This document shows, piece by piece, positions 1 to 10,688 of a stretch of 64,000 nt of DNA. The DNA lies in contig NC_053143.1 in assembly GCF_016808335.1 (NCBI RefSeq), forward strand, positions 52,483,441-52,547,440, in the 5' to 3' direction. Each line of letters opens with the position of its first letter. Position 1 is the stretch's first letter. Made by a program: the position numbers and the translations under genes. The notes beneath the pieces are model-generated. The model was not told the DNA's origin and made no database searches. It worked only from the letters and a program-made list of their open reading frames with translations. This DNA comes from Panicum virgatum (taxonomy: Eukaryota; Streptophyta; Magnoliopsida; Poales; Poaceae).

Positions 1-233
1 GCCGGCCATACGATTGTTCACCGGTGACTCCTCCGCCCGCCGTACCCCCGTACAGCAGGAGTGCACGACGAATGCGGATGCCGTGTCCCGCTGAGGATTT
101 ACGTAATACTAACGTTCCGCCTTCGATGGAAAACCTTTTTTTAAGAAGACGAAGAAGAAACTTTCTCCCTGCTTGGATTCGAGAAAAAAGATTATATGTC
201 CGTACGTGCTATAATTAACCACAAAAGATTATA
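1..233. other. Left-edge intergenic sequence
   Basis: I see no supported gene here. The first 110 bases are GC-rich and the rest is AT-rich. The 64-codon open frame on plus resembles nothing I know. Confidence 0.4.
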
Positions 234-454
234 CTCCCTCTGTTCCAAATTGTAGGTAACCCCAAATTTGACTACTCGTCTTATTCAAAAATTTGTGCAA
301 AACATCACTTTCCTTGTTGTGGCTTGCTTTATTAATACAAGTTCTTGAAGAATGGTTTAAATTTGACTATGTTTGCATAAATTTTTTGAATAAGACGAGT
401 GATCAAACTTGGTATCAAAAAAGTCAAACGACCTATAATTTGAAACGGAGGGAG
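234..454. mobile_element. Stowaway-like MITE with TA target duplication
   Basis: The element starts CTCCCTCTGTTCC and ends GGAACGGAGGGAG-like (AAACGGAGGGAG), the classic Stowaway (Tc1/mariner) terminal signature. The inverted termini pair over about 24 bases and the element is 221 bp. TA dinucleotides at 232-233 and 455-456 fit the expected target duplication. Short open frames inside it are not genes. Confidence 0.85.
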
Positions 455-456
455 TA

Positions 457-1216
457 TTTGGTAAACTCTATTATGGAGATCGTATACAATTTTATATAGT
501 CATATAGTCACCCAGTTAGTGGTGCGTCCCTTAGTTTTGCCCTAGCTTCCCCCTAATCCAGTATATGATGACACTCTATTGTGGAGCTCACCTCTATCAC
601 TCACATTGTCGTCGGTGCTTTCTACAGCCACTCATCACGAGGGGAGAGTCATGATTTTTCTTTTTTTATTTTGTAGAGAGGTAGAGGGGGGTGTTGATTT
701 GAACATATGCTAGTCACTTCCAACACAAATAATAAAACCAAATTAAGTACCTGCATGCTCTAAAAACTGAATTCACAAGGACTGGACCATTTAAAATTGT
801 GAGAAAGCAAGTCATCATACTTGGATCATATACATCATTTTACCAATATATAATAAACCATACAAACTAAAGCAAATCCGAATAACCATGTAACTTTGTT
901 CCTTCTCGTACTATTTTTTTTAAAGGAAAACATTTTCCTTTTTTCAGAAAAAATTAGCGATAGTACACGTCATCAAGAATCAAGCTGACCGGCCATGTCT
1001 CTTACACCTTGTTGCCTCATGTAGTTAGTTCACGCATGCACACATACATACATGTGTACATGTACTTGCGCATCATAGGAACAAAATGAGCAGGTTCATA
1101 CAGGTATGCTTGCACATTGGCGCCAAAAGCAGGGTTACATGTAGCCATGTATATGTGCATGTTATCTGCTTATATACTGTTCCAATCACCCCTCGTCATC
1201 GATCTCTCCATGGCGC
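457..1216. other. Downstream flank of the LRX gene
   Basis: This stretch is AT-rich and lies 3' of the minus-strand extensin gene. It should contain that gene's 3' UTR toward the right end. No other gene or repeat could be recognised. Confidence 0.4.
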
Positions 1217-4200
1217 TCAATACCCTTGGAATAGAGGGGGTGGCGGTGATGCGTACTTGTTGGCCATGATGGGCGGGAGGATGACATCATTGAATGACGG
1301 CGGAGGTAGGGATTCCGCTGGCGGTGATTGTGTTACTTCTTCTTGCTTTGGCGGTGGTGAGGCGACCACTGGAGGTGGTGAGCTTACTGATGCTGGAGGC
1401 GGTGATGGTGGCTTTACTGGTGGTGGAGGAGAGATAACCGGTGCTGGAGGAGGAGGAGATTTCACTGGAGGTGGTGGAGAGCTAACTGGTGCTGGTGGAG
1501 GAGGAGACTTCACGGGAGGTGGTGGAGAGCTAACTGGTGCTGGTGGAGGAGGCGACTTCACTGGAGGTGGTGGAGAGCTAACTGGTGCTGGTGGAGGAGG
1601 AGACTTCACTGGAGGTGGCGGTGAGCTCACTGGTGCCGGAGGTGGTGGTGACTTTACTGGTGGTGGTGGTGAGCTGACCAGTGCTGGTGGTGGTGGAGAC
1701 TTCACCGGGGGAGGAGGTGAGCTCACAGGGGCAGGTGGAGGTGGTGACTTCACCGGAGGTGGTGGTGAGCTTACCGGAGCGGGTGGCGGTGAAGACTTCA
1801 CCACTGGAGGTGGGGATGATACCTTAGGCGTAACTGGTGGTGGTGAGCTCACAGGAGCAGGTGGAGGTTTCACTACTGGAGGTGGTGAGCTCACAGGAAC
1901 AGTTGGAGGTTTCACTACTGGAGGTGGTGAGCTCACAGGAATAGGTGGAGGTTTCACTACTGGAGGTGGCGAGCTCACAGGAATAGGTGGAGGTTTCACT
2001 ACAGGAGGTGGTGAGCTCACAGGGGCGGGTGGAGGTGATGCCTTAGGTGCAGGCGGTGGTGAGCTAACCGGTTCAGGTGGTGGCAAAGACTTCACCACAG
2101 GAGGTGGTGAGCTGATAGGAGCAGGCGGAGGTGATGCCTTAGGCGCAGGCGGTGGTGAGCTCACAGGAACTGGTGGTGGTGAAGACTTTGGTGATTTAGG
2201 TGGTGAGCTAGCTAGTTCTTGCGGTGGTGAAGACTTTGATGGAGGAGGTAGTGTCTCCACAGGAGATGGTGGCTTCTCTGGAGTTGGTGGTGGTTTGGTT
2301 GGAGTTGATGGAGGAGTAGGCTTCTCTGGAGTTGAAGGGGGTTTGACTGTAGTTGGCGGAGGAGGTGGAGGATAGACTTGGGGTGACTTACCCGGAGTTT
2401 CTGGTGGTGGTTGCACCGGAGCGGGAGGTGGTGGGGATTTCTCTGGAGCCGGCGGTGATTCATGCTTCACTGGAGGTGGAGAAGCCACTGGCATCGGGGT
2501 AGGTGGTTTCTTAGGCGGCGGTGATAACTCTGGAGCCGGTGGTGGTGGTGATTTCACGAGCGGTGGTGGTGATGCCACTGGCGCCGGTGGAGGAGGTGAT
2601 TTCACCGGTGGCGGCGGTAAGGCCACGGGTGCCGGTGGAGGAGGTGATTTCACTGGAGGCGGCGGTGAGGCCACGGGTGCCGGTGGAGGAGGTGATTTCA
2701 CTGGAGGCGGCGGTGAGGCCACAGGCGCCGGTGGAGGAGGTGATTTCACTGGATGAGGTGGTGAGGCCACTGGCGCCGGTGGAGGAGGTGATTTCACCGG
2801 AGGTGGTGGAGAGCTCACCGGAGCTGGTGGAGGTGGAGACTTCACGGGCGGGGGTGGTGAGGCCACCGGTGCTGGTGGAGGAGACTTAGCGGGTGGCGGG
2901 TGTGGTGCCACCGGTTGTGCCGGTGACGCTCCTGGAGGCGTCTCGGGTTGCGCCTTTGGTGGTGGTGCCTTAGGGCGCTCCGGTGTCACCGGGAGCCAGG
3001 CCGAGTTTGGCGGCGGCGGAGCAGACCCTGCTGGTACGTCGGGTGATTTCTTTGGTGGACTCTCTGCCTTTGGCGGCGACGGCAACGGCGGTTGCGGTTT
3101 TTGTGGTGATTTCCCCGGCTCATCTTCGACGGGCGGAGTGGGTGTCGGCGTCGACGGAGGCACCTTGACCATCGGCGGCTTCTCCGGCAGACCCGGCGGC
3201 CCCGACGGCGTCGGGTACCCCGCGCACACGTGCTTGCTGCAGTCGACCGGCCGCGCCAGCACGGGGGCGCACTGCAGCGTCGTCTTCTGCGCCGGCCGCA
3301 GCGCGCCGAGGCAGTTGTCCCTGTCGTCGAGGTTGACGAGCGCCTTCTCCGACGGCATGCACGGCGCCGCCTCCGAGTTGAAGAAGTTGAAGGCGAAGCT
3401 AAAGTTGACGAGCGCCGGGAGCTCGCAGATGGACTCGTGCACGATGCCCGTGAACACATTCCTCGAGCAGTCGAGCTGCTCAAGCTTGGTGACGTTCGAG
3501 AGCTGCTCCGGTAGCGTGCCGACGAGGGCGTTGCCGGAGACGTCGATGACGGTGGTGTTCTGCAGCAGGCCCATCTCCAGCGGCAGGCAGCCGTCGAGCT
3601 TGTTGTTGAGGAAGATGATCTCGTCCAGCGTCCTCGCCATCCGGCCGATGCTCTTGGGGATGCAGCCCGTCAGGCCGTTGTTGGCGACGACGACGACGGA
3701 CGCCGTGGAGTTGCCGAGGTTCTCCGGGATGTGGCCGACGAAGCGGTTGGTGTTGACGAAGATGGCGTCGAGGTCCTTGTTGAAGAGCCCCGGCGGGAGC
3801 TCACCGTCGAAGTCGTTGAAGCGGAGGTCGAGGTACTTGAGCGAGGACATCTCGAGGCAGACGAGGGGGAAGGGCCCCACGAAGCGGTTGTTGCTGGCGT
3901 CGAACTCGTGCAGCAGCGACAGCCGCGCCATGCTCTTGGGGATGATGCCGCAGAAGCGGTTGGAGTTGATGTGGAAGAAGGCGAGGTCGGTGAGGAGGCC
4001 AAGCTCGGGGGGCAGGTAGCCGGCGATGTCGGCGCCGTTGAGGTCAATGCCGGCGACCACCGTGATCTTAGGGTCGTCGAGCGCCGGCACACAGACGACG
4101 CCGTTGTAGCTGCAGACGTCGTTGCCGACCCAGTTGGAGGAAAAGCCCTTGGGGTCGGAGTAGAAGGCGCGGCGCCAGGCCTGGAGCGCGATGTAGGCTC

Positions 4201-4471
4201 GCCGGAGCCGCGGGTTGGGGAAGTTGGCGCCCACGCGGTCGTCAAACTCGAAGTCCGGCGGGAGGTCCCCGGCGGCCTCGCCGCCGGCGCCGGCGGCCTC
4301 CTTCATGGCCGCCAGCTGCCGGTGGGCGATGTAGGAGGCCTCGGCGCTGGTCACCGCCTGCACGCCGCACGCCGACAGGCAGGCGCCCAGGAGGAGCAGC
4401 GCCGCCGTGAGGCGGCCATGTGCATCGGGGAGCAGCCGGAGCCGGAGCCGGGGCCGGAGCGGGGGGTCCAT
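1217..4471 (-). CDS. Pollen-type leucine-rich repeat extensin (LRX/PEX)
   Basis: A single uninterrupted exon encodes 1084 residues and ends at TGA 1217-1219. I chose the ATG at 4471; the frame stays open upstream but has no earlier ATG. In order the protein shows a signal peptide (about 1-40, leucine-rich), an N-terminal domain with the NWVGNDVCSYNGVVC motif (about 100-130), about ten LRRs (150-370) and a Cys-rich hinge (380-420). A long extensin tail follows, repeating SPPPPVKSPPPPAPV, and the protein ends KYASPPPPLFQGY. LRX proteins sit in the cell wall, bind RALF peptides through the LRR domain and are insolubilised through the Ser-Pro4 tail. The tail is poor in Tyr. The C-terminus looks like the pollen-expressed PEX subgroup as I remember it, which is inference. 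The GC-rich repeats make a long open frame on the opposite strand that is only a shadow. Confidence 0.95.
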   Translation of the reverse strand: MDPPLRPRLRLRLLPDAHGRLTAALLLLGACLSACGVQAVTSAEASYIAHRQLAAMKEAAGAGGEAAGDLPPDFEFDDRVGANFPNPRLRRAYIALQAWRRAFYSDPKGFSSNWVGNDVCSYNGVVCVPALDDPKITVVAGIDLNGADIAGYLPPELGLLTDLAFFHINSNRFCGIIPKSMARLSLLHEFDASNNRFVGPFPLVCLEMSSLKYLDLRFNDFDGELPPGLFNKDLDAIFVNTNRFVGHIPENLGNSTASVVVVANNGLTGCIPKSIGRMARTLDEIIFLNNKLDGCLPLEMGLLQNTTVIDVSGNALVGTLPEQLSNVTKLEQLDCSRNVFTGIVHESICELPALVNFSFAFNFFNSEAAPCMPSEKALVNLDDRDNCLGALRPAQKTTLQCAPVLARPVDCSKHVCAGYPTPSGPPGLPEKPPMVKVPPSTPTPTPPVEDEPGKSPQKPQPPLPSPPKAESPPKKSPDVPAGSAPPPPNSAWLPVTPERPKAPPPKAQPETPPGASPAQPVAPHPPPAKSPPPAPVASPPPPVKSPPPPAPVSSPPPPVKSPPPPAPVASPPHPVKSPPPPAPVASPPPPVKSPPPPAPVASPPPPVKSPPPPAPVALPPPPVKSPPPPAPVASPPPLVKSPPPPAPELSPPPKKPPTPMPVASPPPVKHESPPAPEKSPPPPAPVQPPPETPGKSPQVYPPPPPPTTVKPPSTPEKPTPPSTPTKPPPTPEKPPSPVETLPPPSKSSPPQELASSPPKSPKSSPPPVPVSSPPPAPKASPPPAPISSPPPVVKSLPPPEPVSSPPPAPKASPPPAPVSSPPPVVKPPPIPVSSPPPVVKPPPIPVSSPPPVVKPPTVPVSSPPPVVKPPPAPVSSPPPVTPKVSSPPPVVKSSPPPAPVSSPPPPVKSPPPPAPVSSPPPPVKSPPPPALVSSPPPPVKSPPPPAPVSSPPPPVKSPPPPAPVSSPPPPVKSPPPPAPVSSPPPPVKSPPPPAPVSSPPPPVKSPPPPAPVISPPPPVKPPSPPPASVSSPPPVVASPPPKQEEVTQSPPAESLPPPSFNDVILPPIMANKYASPPPPLFQGY

Positions 4472-4515
4472 GACACGGGGGCGGGCACAGAGGAGGACCA
4501 AGGGCTTGGTCGTGT

Positions 4516-4524
4516 GTTATATGG
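4516..4524 (-). promoter_or_regulatory. Possible TATA box of the LRX gene
   Basis: On the minus strand this reads CCATATAAC, about 45 bases upstream of the chosen ATG. That would leave a very short leader. The match is weak and untested. Confidence 0.3.
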
Positions 4525-4539
4525 GGACCATGGGCGGTG

Positions 4540-5367
4540 GGGAAGGAGCGGTGGCTGCCGGTGGCTGGCTGGCCGGCATTTGCGGGGCCGGCGGGGGAGG
4601 AGACGCCCATCAATCGAGACGGTTTCGTGCGTTGGTGGCCATTGCTGGCCACATGCCGGGTGTTTCTGCTGGCTCGCTTGCATGCTTTCTTTTGTTTTTT
4701 CTTCTTCTGCAATCTGCATGCAGGAAAAGCTTGGATTAGCATGCCGTTGCTATGGTGTAATATGGATGCACAAATTCACCACTTGAGCTCATAATCAACA
4801 TAGGTCAATTTGTAGATCCGTCAATCCAAACTAAAATAGGCTTGTGAATGGCCATATCTTTTTTATCCCAGAATAAATGCCACTGAAACTTGGAACCAAC
4901 ACTATGATCTGCGCAAGGGACGTCATGGCACATGTTAAGACAAGCATTCTCATTAGAGGCAACTTCAAGACCATGTTGTATAGAAACTAGAAAGTACCTA
5001 AAGTTACAATAACCCTAGCTAAATTTCCTACAGAGGCTAGTATTAATTTACAACATTAACAAGAAGCATGTTTGTGTTCATCGTAGATAAATGGAACAAG
5101 TCATTTCATATCCTAGTCATGTATGTTATATATCTACATGCAATTTTTTTAATGTTAATTTGATTTGTCTGCAAAGTCGGTCATCTGAACCCAGAGAGTG
5201 CCTACAAACTTATTTTGTCTATAATTAGCCACAACTCAAACGGTCAATGCCTAACACTCATCCAAAATTTTCAAGAAAAAAAAACACTCATCCAAACTAT
5301 AGAACTTGCACGTATATATATGCAGGGATGGTAAATGGTCTACAAATTTTATAGATCGGTGTTTCTG
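4540..5367. other. Upstream region of LRX, then AT-rich spacer
   Basis: The first 200 bases are GC-rich and probably promoter DNA of the LRX gene. From 4800 the sequence is AT-rich. I see no gene or clear repeat before the 540-bp array begins. Confidence 0.4.
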
Positions 5368-8300
5368 TCTCTGCCCTCCTCTCCTTCTCCCTCCACGCCG
5401 ATCAAAGTAAATTATGCAAAAAGTTCTTTCTACCCTCGACTCCTTTCTGTCCTCCTTAATTTCCATTGATATGCTGCAACATAATTTACTTTGATCGGTA
5501 ATTTCCAGGCCAATCAAGTAACATCAATGTGAAATTTTGGACATTGATCAGCATGCGCGTTATTATAAGGAAATAGATGACAACAACATTATGTGCTCCA
5601 TGCTGGCATCATGTACGTCCACATGACGTGTGCATGCACTTTTGCAACAAAATGCTATATTGAGGAACTCAAATAAAATACAAGTGACATTATATAGGAT
5701 CAGACAAAAACAAACATGAGAGTGAAAAAAATATATAAATGCACGTGATGAATAAAGAAAGAGTATTATAGTACTAGTAGGAAGGAGAAAAAAAAGAGAG
5801 CCAAGAACAAAGTACATACCCAGCCATCTGGTTGATTTGGTTAGTTACCCACGTGTTTGTTGAGTTGCTGAACCGGCCTTCTCCCGCGCGTTTCTCTCTC
5901 TGCTCTCCTCTGCTCTCGCTCTCTTTCCACGCCGATCAAAGTAAATTATGCAAAAAGTTCTTTCTACCCCGGATTCCTTTCCGTCCTCCTTAATTTCCAC
6001 TGACGCACTGCAACATAATTTACTTTGATCGGTTATTTCCAGGTCATAATCAAGTAACATCAATGTGAAATTTTGGACATTGATCGGCATGCGCGTTATT
6101 ATAAGGAAATAGATGACAAGAACATTATGTGCTCCATACTGGCATCATGTACGTCCACATGAGGTGTGCATGCACTTTTGCAACAAAGTGCTATATCGAG
6201 GAACTCAAACAAAATACAAGTAACATAGTATAGGGTTAGACAAAAACAAACACGAGAGTGAAAAAGGAAAAAAGAATATATAAATGCACGTGATGAATAA
6301 AGAAAGAGTAGTATAGTACTAGTAGAAAGGAGAAAACAAGAGAGAGCCAAGAAAAAAGGACATACCCAGCCATCTGGTTGGTTTGGTTAGTTACCTGCAC
6401 GTTTGCTGAGTTGCCAAACCGGCCTTCTCCCGCGCATTTCTCTCTCAGCCCTCCTCTCCTCTCCCTCTCCCTCCACACAGATCAAAGTAAATTATACAAA
6501 AAGTTCTTTCTACCCTCGACTACTTTCTGTCCTCTTTAATTTCCAATGACGTGTGCAACAACATAATTTACTTTGATCGGTAATTTCTAGGTCAATCAAG
6601 TAACATCAATGTGAAATTTTGGACATTGATCGGCGTGCATGTTATTATAAGAAAATAGATGACAAGAACATTATGTGCTCCATATTGTCATCATATACGT
6701 CCACATGAGGTGTGCATGTACTTCTACAACAAAATGCTATATCAAGGAACTCAAATAAAACACAAGTGACATAGTATAGGATTAGACAAAAACAAACATG
6801 AGAGTGAAAAAGAAGAAAAAATATATATGCATGTGGTGAATAAAGAATGACTAGTATAGTACTAGTAGGAAGGAGAAAAAAAGAGAGAGCCAAGAACAAA
6901 GTACATACCCAGCCATCTGGTTGGTTTGGTTAGTTACTCGTGCGTTTGCTGAGTTGCTGAACCGACCTTCTCCCGCGCGTTTCTCTCTCTGCTATGCTCT
7001 CCTCTCCCTCTCCCTCCACGTCGATCAAAGTAAATTATGCAAAAAGTTCTTTCTACCCTGAACTCCTTTCTGTCCTCCTTAATTTCTACTGACGTGCTGC
7101 AACATAATTTACTTTGATCGGTAATTTTCATGTCACAATCAAGTAACATCAATGTAAAATTTTGGACATTGATCGGCATGCGCGTTATTATAAGGAAATA
7201 GATGACAAGAACATTATGTGCTCCATACTGGCATCATGTACGTCCACATGTGGTGTGCATGCACTTTTGCAGCAAAATGCTATATTGAGGAACTCAAACA
7301 AAATACAAGTGACATAGTATATGGTTAGACAAAAACAAACATGAGAGTGAAAAAGGAAAAAAATATATAAATGCACGTGATGAATAAAGAAAGAGTAGTA
7401 TAGTACTAGTAGGAAGGAGAAAAAAATAGAGAGAGCGAAGAACAAAATACATACCCAACTATCTGGTTGGTTTGGTTAGTTACCTGCACGTTTACTGAGT
7501 TGCTGAACCGGCCTTCTCCCGCGCGTTTCTCTCTCTGCTATCCTCTCCTCTCCCTCTCCCTCCACACCGTTCAAAGTAAATTATGCAAAAAGTTCTTTCT
7601 ACCCTCGACTACTTTCTGTCCTCCTTAATTTTCACTGGCGTGCAACAACATAATTTACTTTGATCGGTAATTTCTAGATCAATCAAGTAACATCAATGTG
7701 AAATGTTGGACATTAATCGGCATGCGCGTTATTATAAGGAATAGATGACAAGAACATTATGTACTCCATTTGGCATCATGTACGTCCACATGAGGTGTGC
7801 ATGCACTTTTACAACAAAATTCTATATCAAGGAACTCAAATAAAACATAAGTGACATAGTATAGGGTTAGACAAAAACAAACACGAGAGTGAAAAAGAAG
7901 AAAAAATATATATGCACGTGGTGAATAAAGAATGACTAGTATAGTACTAGTAGGAAGGAGAAAAAAAGAGAGAGCCAAGAACAAAGTACATACCCAGCCA
8001 TCTGGTTGGTTTGGTTAGTTACTTGTGCGTTTGCTGAGTTGCTGAACCGACCTTCTCCCGCGCGTTTCTCTCTTTGCTATGCTCTCCTCTCCCTCTCCCT
8101 CCACGTCGATCAAAGTAAATTATGCAAAAAGTTCTTTCTACCCTGAACTCCTTTCCGTCCTCCTTAATTTCTACTGACGTGCTGCAACATAATTTACTTT
8201 GATCGGTAATTTTCATGTCACAATCAAGTAACATCAATGTAAAATTTTGGACATTGATCGGCATGCGCGTTATTATAAGGAAATATATGACAAGAACATT

Positions 8301-10265
8301 ATGTGCTCCATACTGGCATCATGTACGTCCACATGTGGTGTGCATGCACTTTTGCAGCAAAATGCTATATTGAGGAACTCAAACAAAATACAAGTGACAT
8401 AGTATATGGTTAGACAAAAACAAACATGAGAGTGAAAAAGGAAAAAATATATAAATGCACGTGATGAATAAAGAAAGAGTAGTATAGTACTAGTAGGAAG
8501 GAGAAAAAAATAGAGAGAGCGAAGAACAAAATACATACCCAACTATCTGGTTGGTTTGGTTAGTTACCTGCACATTTACTGAGTTGCTGAACCGGCCTTC
8601 TCCCGCGCGTTTCTCTCTCTGCTATCCTCTCCTCTCCCTCTCCCTCCACACTGTTCAAAGTAAATTATGCAAAAAGTTCTTTCTACCCTCGACTACTTTC
8701 TGTCCTCCTTAATTTTCACTGGCGTGCAACAACATAATTTACTTTGATCGATAATTTCTAGATCAATCAAGTAACATCAATGTGAAATGTTGGACATTAA
8801 TCGGCATGCGCGTTATTATAAGGAATAGATGACAAGAACATTATGTACTCCATTTGGCATCATGTACGTCCACATGAGGTGTGCATGCACTTTTACAACA
8901 AAATGCTATATCAAGGTACACAAACAAAACATAAGTGACATAGTATAGGGTTAGACAAAAACAAACACGAGAGTGAAAAAGAGGAAAAATATATAGATAA
9001 ATGCACGTGATGAATAAAGAAAGAGTAGTATAGTACTAATAAGAAGGAGAAATAAAGGGAGAGCTAAGAACAGAGTACATACCAAGCCATCTGGTTGGTT
9101 TGGTTAGTTATCCGCACGTTTGTTGAGTTGCTGAACCGGTCTTCTTCCCGCATTTCTCTCTCTGCCCTCCTCTCCTCTCCCTCTCCCTTCGTGCCGATCA
9201 AAGTAAATTATGCAAAAAGTTCTTTCTACCCTCGACTCCTTTCTGTCCTCCTTAATTTCCACTAACATGCTGCAACATAATTTACTTTGTTCGGTAATTT
9301 CCAAGTCACAATCAAGTAACATCAATGTGAAATTTTAGACATTGAGGCATGTGCGTTATTATAAGGAAATGGATGACAAGAACATTGTGTGCTCCATACT
9401 GGCATCATGTATGTCCACATGAGATGTGCATGCACTTTTGCAATAAAATACTATATTAAGGAACTCAAACAAAATACAAGTTATATAGTATAGGGTTAGA
9501 CAAAAACAGACACGAGAGTGAAAAAAGCAAAAAAAAATATATAGATGTACGTGATGAATAAAGAAAGAGTAGTATAGTACCGGTAGGAAGGAGAAAAAAA
9601 GAGAGAGCCAAGAATAAATTACATACCCAGTCATTTGGTTGGTTTGGTTAGTTACCCGCGCGTTTGCTGAGTTGCTGAACCGGCCTTCTCCCGCGCGTTT
9701 CTCTCTACCCTCCTCTCCTCTCCCTCTCCCTCCACGCCGATCAAAGTAAATTATGCAAAAAGTTCTTTTTACCCTCGAATCCTCTCCGTCCTCCTTAATT
9801 TCCACTGACGTGCTGCAACATAATTTACTTTGATTGGTAATTTTCGGGTCAATCAAGTAACATCAATGTGAAATTTTGAGCATTGATTGGCATGCGCGTT
9901 ATTATAAAAAAAATAGATAACAAGAACATTATGTGCTCCATACTGGCATCATGTATATCCACATGAGGTATGCATGCACTTTTGCAACAAAATGGTATGT
10001 TGAGAAGGAACTCAAATAAAGTACAAGGAACATAGTATAGGGTTAGACAAAAACAAACACGAGAGTGAAAAAGAAAAAAAATATACAAATGCACATGATG
10101 AATAAAGAAAGAGTAGTATAGTACTAGTAGGAAGGAAAAATAAAGAAAGCCAGAAATAAAATACATGCCCCATCATCTGGTTGGTTTAGTTAGTTAGCAA
10201 CGCGTTTGCTGAGTTGCTGAACCGGCCTCTCCCGCGCGTTTCTCTCTCTGCCCTCCTCTCCCTCC
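5368..10265. repeat. Tandem array of about nine ~540-bp units
   Basis: The anchor GATCAAAGTAAATTATG (or its GTTCAAAG variant) recurs at 5400, 5934, 6480, 7023, 7569, 8108, 8653, 9196 and 9739, giving periods of 534-546 bases. Each unit holds a pair of 19-base inverted arms, the shared block CATCATGTACGTCCACATG, a stretch with TAGTATAGTACTAGTAG, and the end motif GTTGCTGAACCGGCCTTCTCCCGCGCGTTTC-like, followed by CT-rich DNA. The last unit runs to about 10265, where its CT-rich end continues as the leader region of the MADS gene. Open frames of about 80 codons on minus recur in the units because the units are copies, and I do not take them as genes. The units match no transposon I know. Confidence 0.95.
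5398..5498. repeat. Inverted repeat inside the array unit (example copy)
   Basis: CCGATCAAAGTAAATTATG at 5398-5416 is the exact reverse complement of 5480-5498, with a 63-base loop. The same pair recurs in each array unit with small changes. It could be a tiny MITE captured before the array expanded. No target duplication was identified. Confidence 0.85.
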
Positions 10266-10688
10266 ACGCACAGCCAGCCGCTCTCTTCTCTCTCCTCGCC
10301 CCCTTCTCTCCCGCCGCGCCGCGGCCCGATCGACCCAAGAACTGCCGATTTCGCCGGTTCTTGGCTCGATCCCTCCCACCACCACCTCCTCCTCCTCCTC
10401 TCCATCCCCGTGCTCGCAATTGATCCATCGCCTCCATCCTCCCCGTCGTCCTCTCCTCGCTCGCCATTAAACTTCACCGACCCCGTCGCCGTCTCCCGGC
10501 AGGCAGGCTCCTCCGGTCTCGCCTCCTCGCGGAGAAGGAAATAAAGATTGAACAGCTAGGTTACATGCTCCACGGATCGGTCGGTGCTGGATTCGTTCGG
10601 GAAGCTCGATCGTCGTGGAGGACGGACGAATCAATTAGCGGTGGGATTAGGCGTGATCTTAATAGAATCGTGATCTCCGGCGGCGGCG
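10266..10688 (+). promoter_or_regulatory. Leader/promoter region of the MADS-box gene
   Basis: The CT-rich end of the last array unit passes into GC-rich sequence that leads to the MADS ATG. It is probably 5' UTR and core promoter. A 5' UTR intron is possible but I could not fix one. No TATA box stands out. Confidence 0.45.

Noticed and set aside
1086..2375. A 429-codon glycine-rich open frame on plus
   Set aside because: It is the exact antisense of the extensin repeat tract. The GGGGELTGAGGGGDFT pattern follows from the SPPPPVKSPPPPAPV DNA, and it begins in noncoding sequence.
5845..9856. Recurring minus-strand frames of about 80 codons (start MPINVQNFTLML) in the array
   Set aside because: They recur because the DNA units recur. 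They differ by frame breaks, span the hairpin and low-complexity DNA, and match no known protein.
10186..10477. Several overlapping minus frames upstream of the MADS gene
   Set aside because: GC-rich promoter and leader sequence opens all frames. The frames overlap each other and lack protein features.
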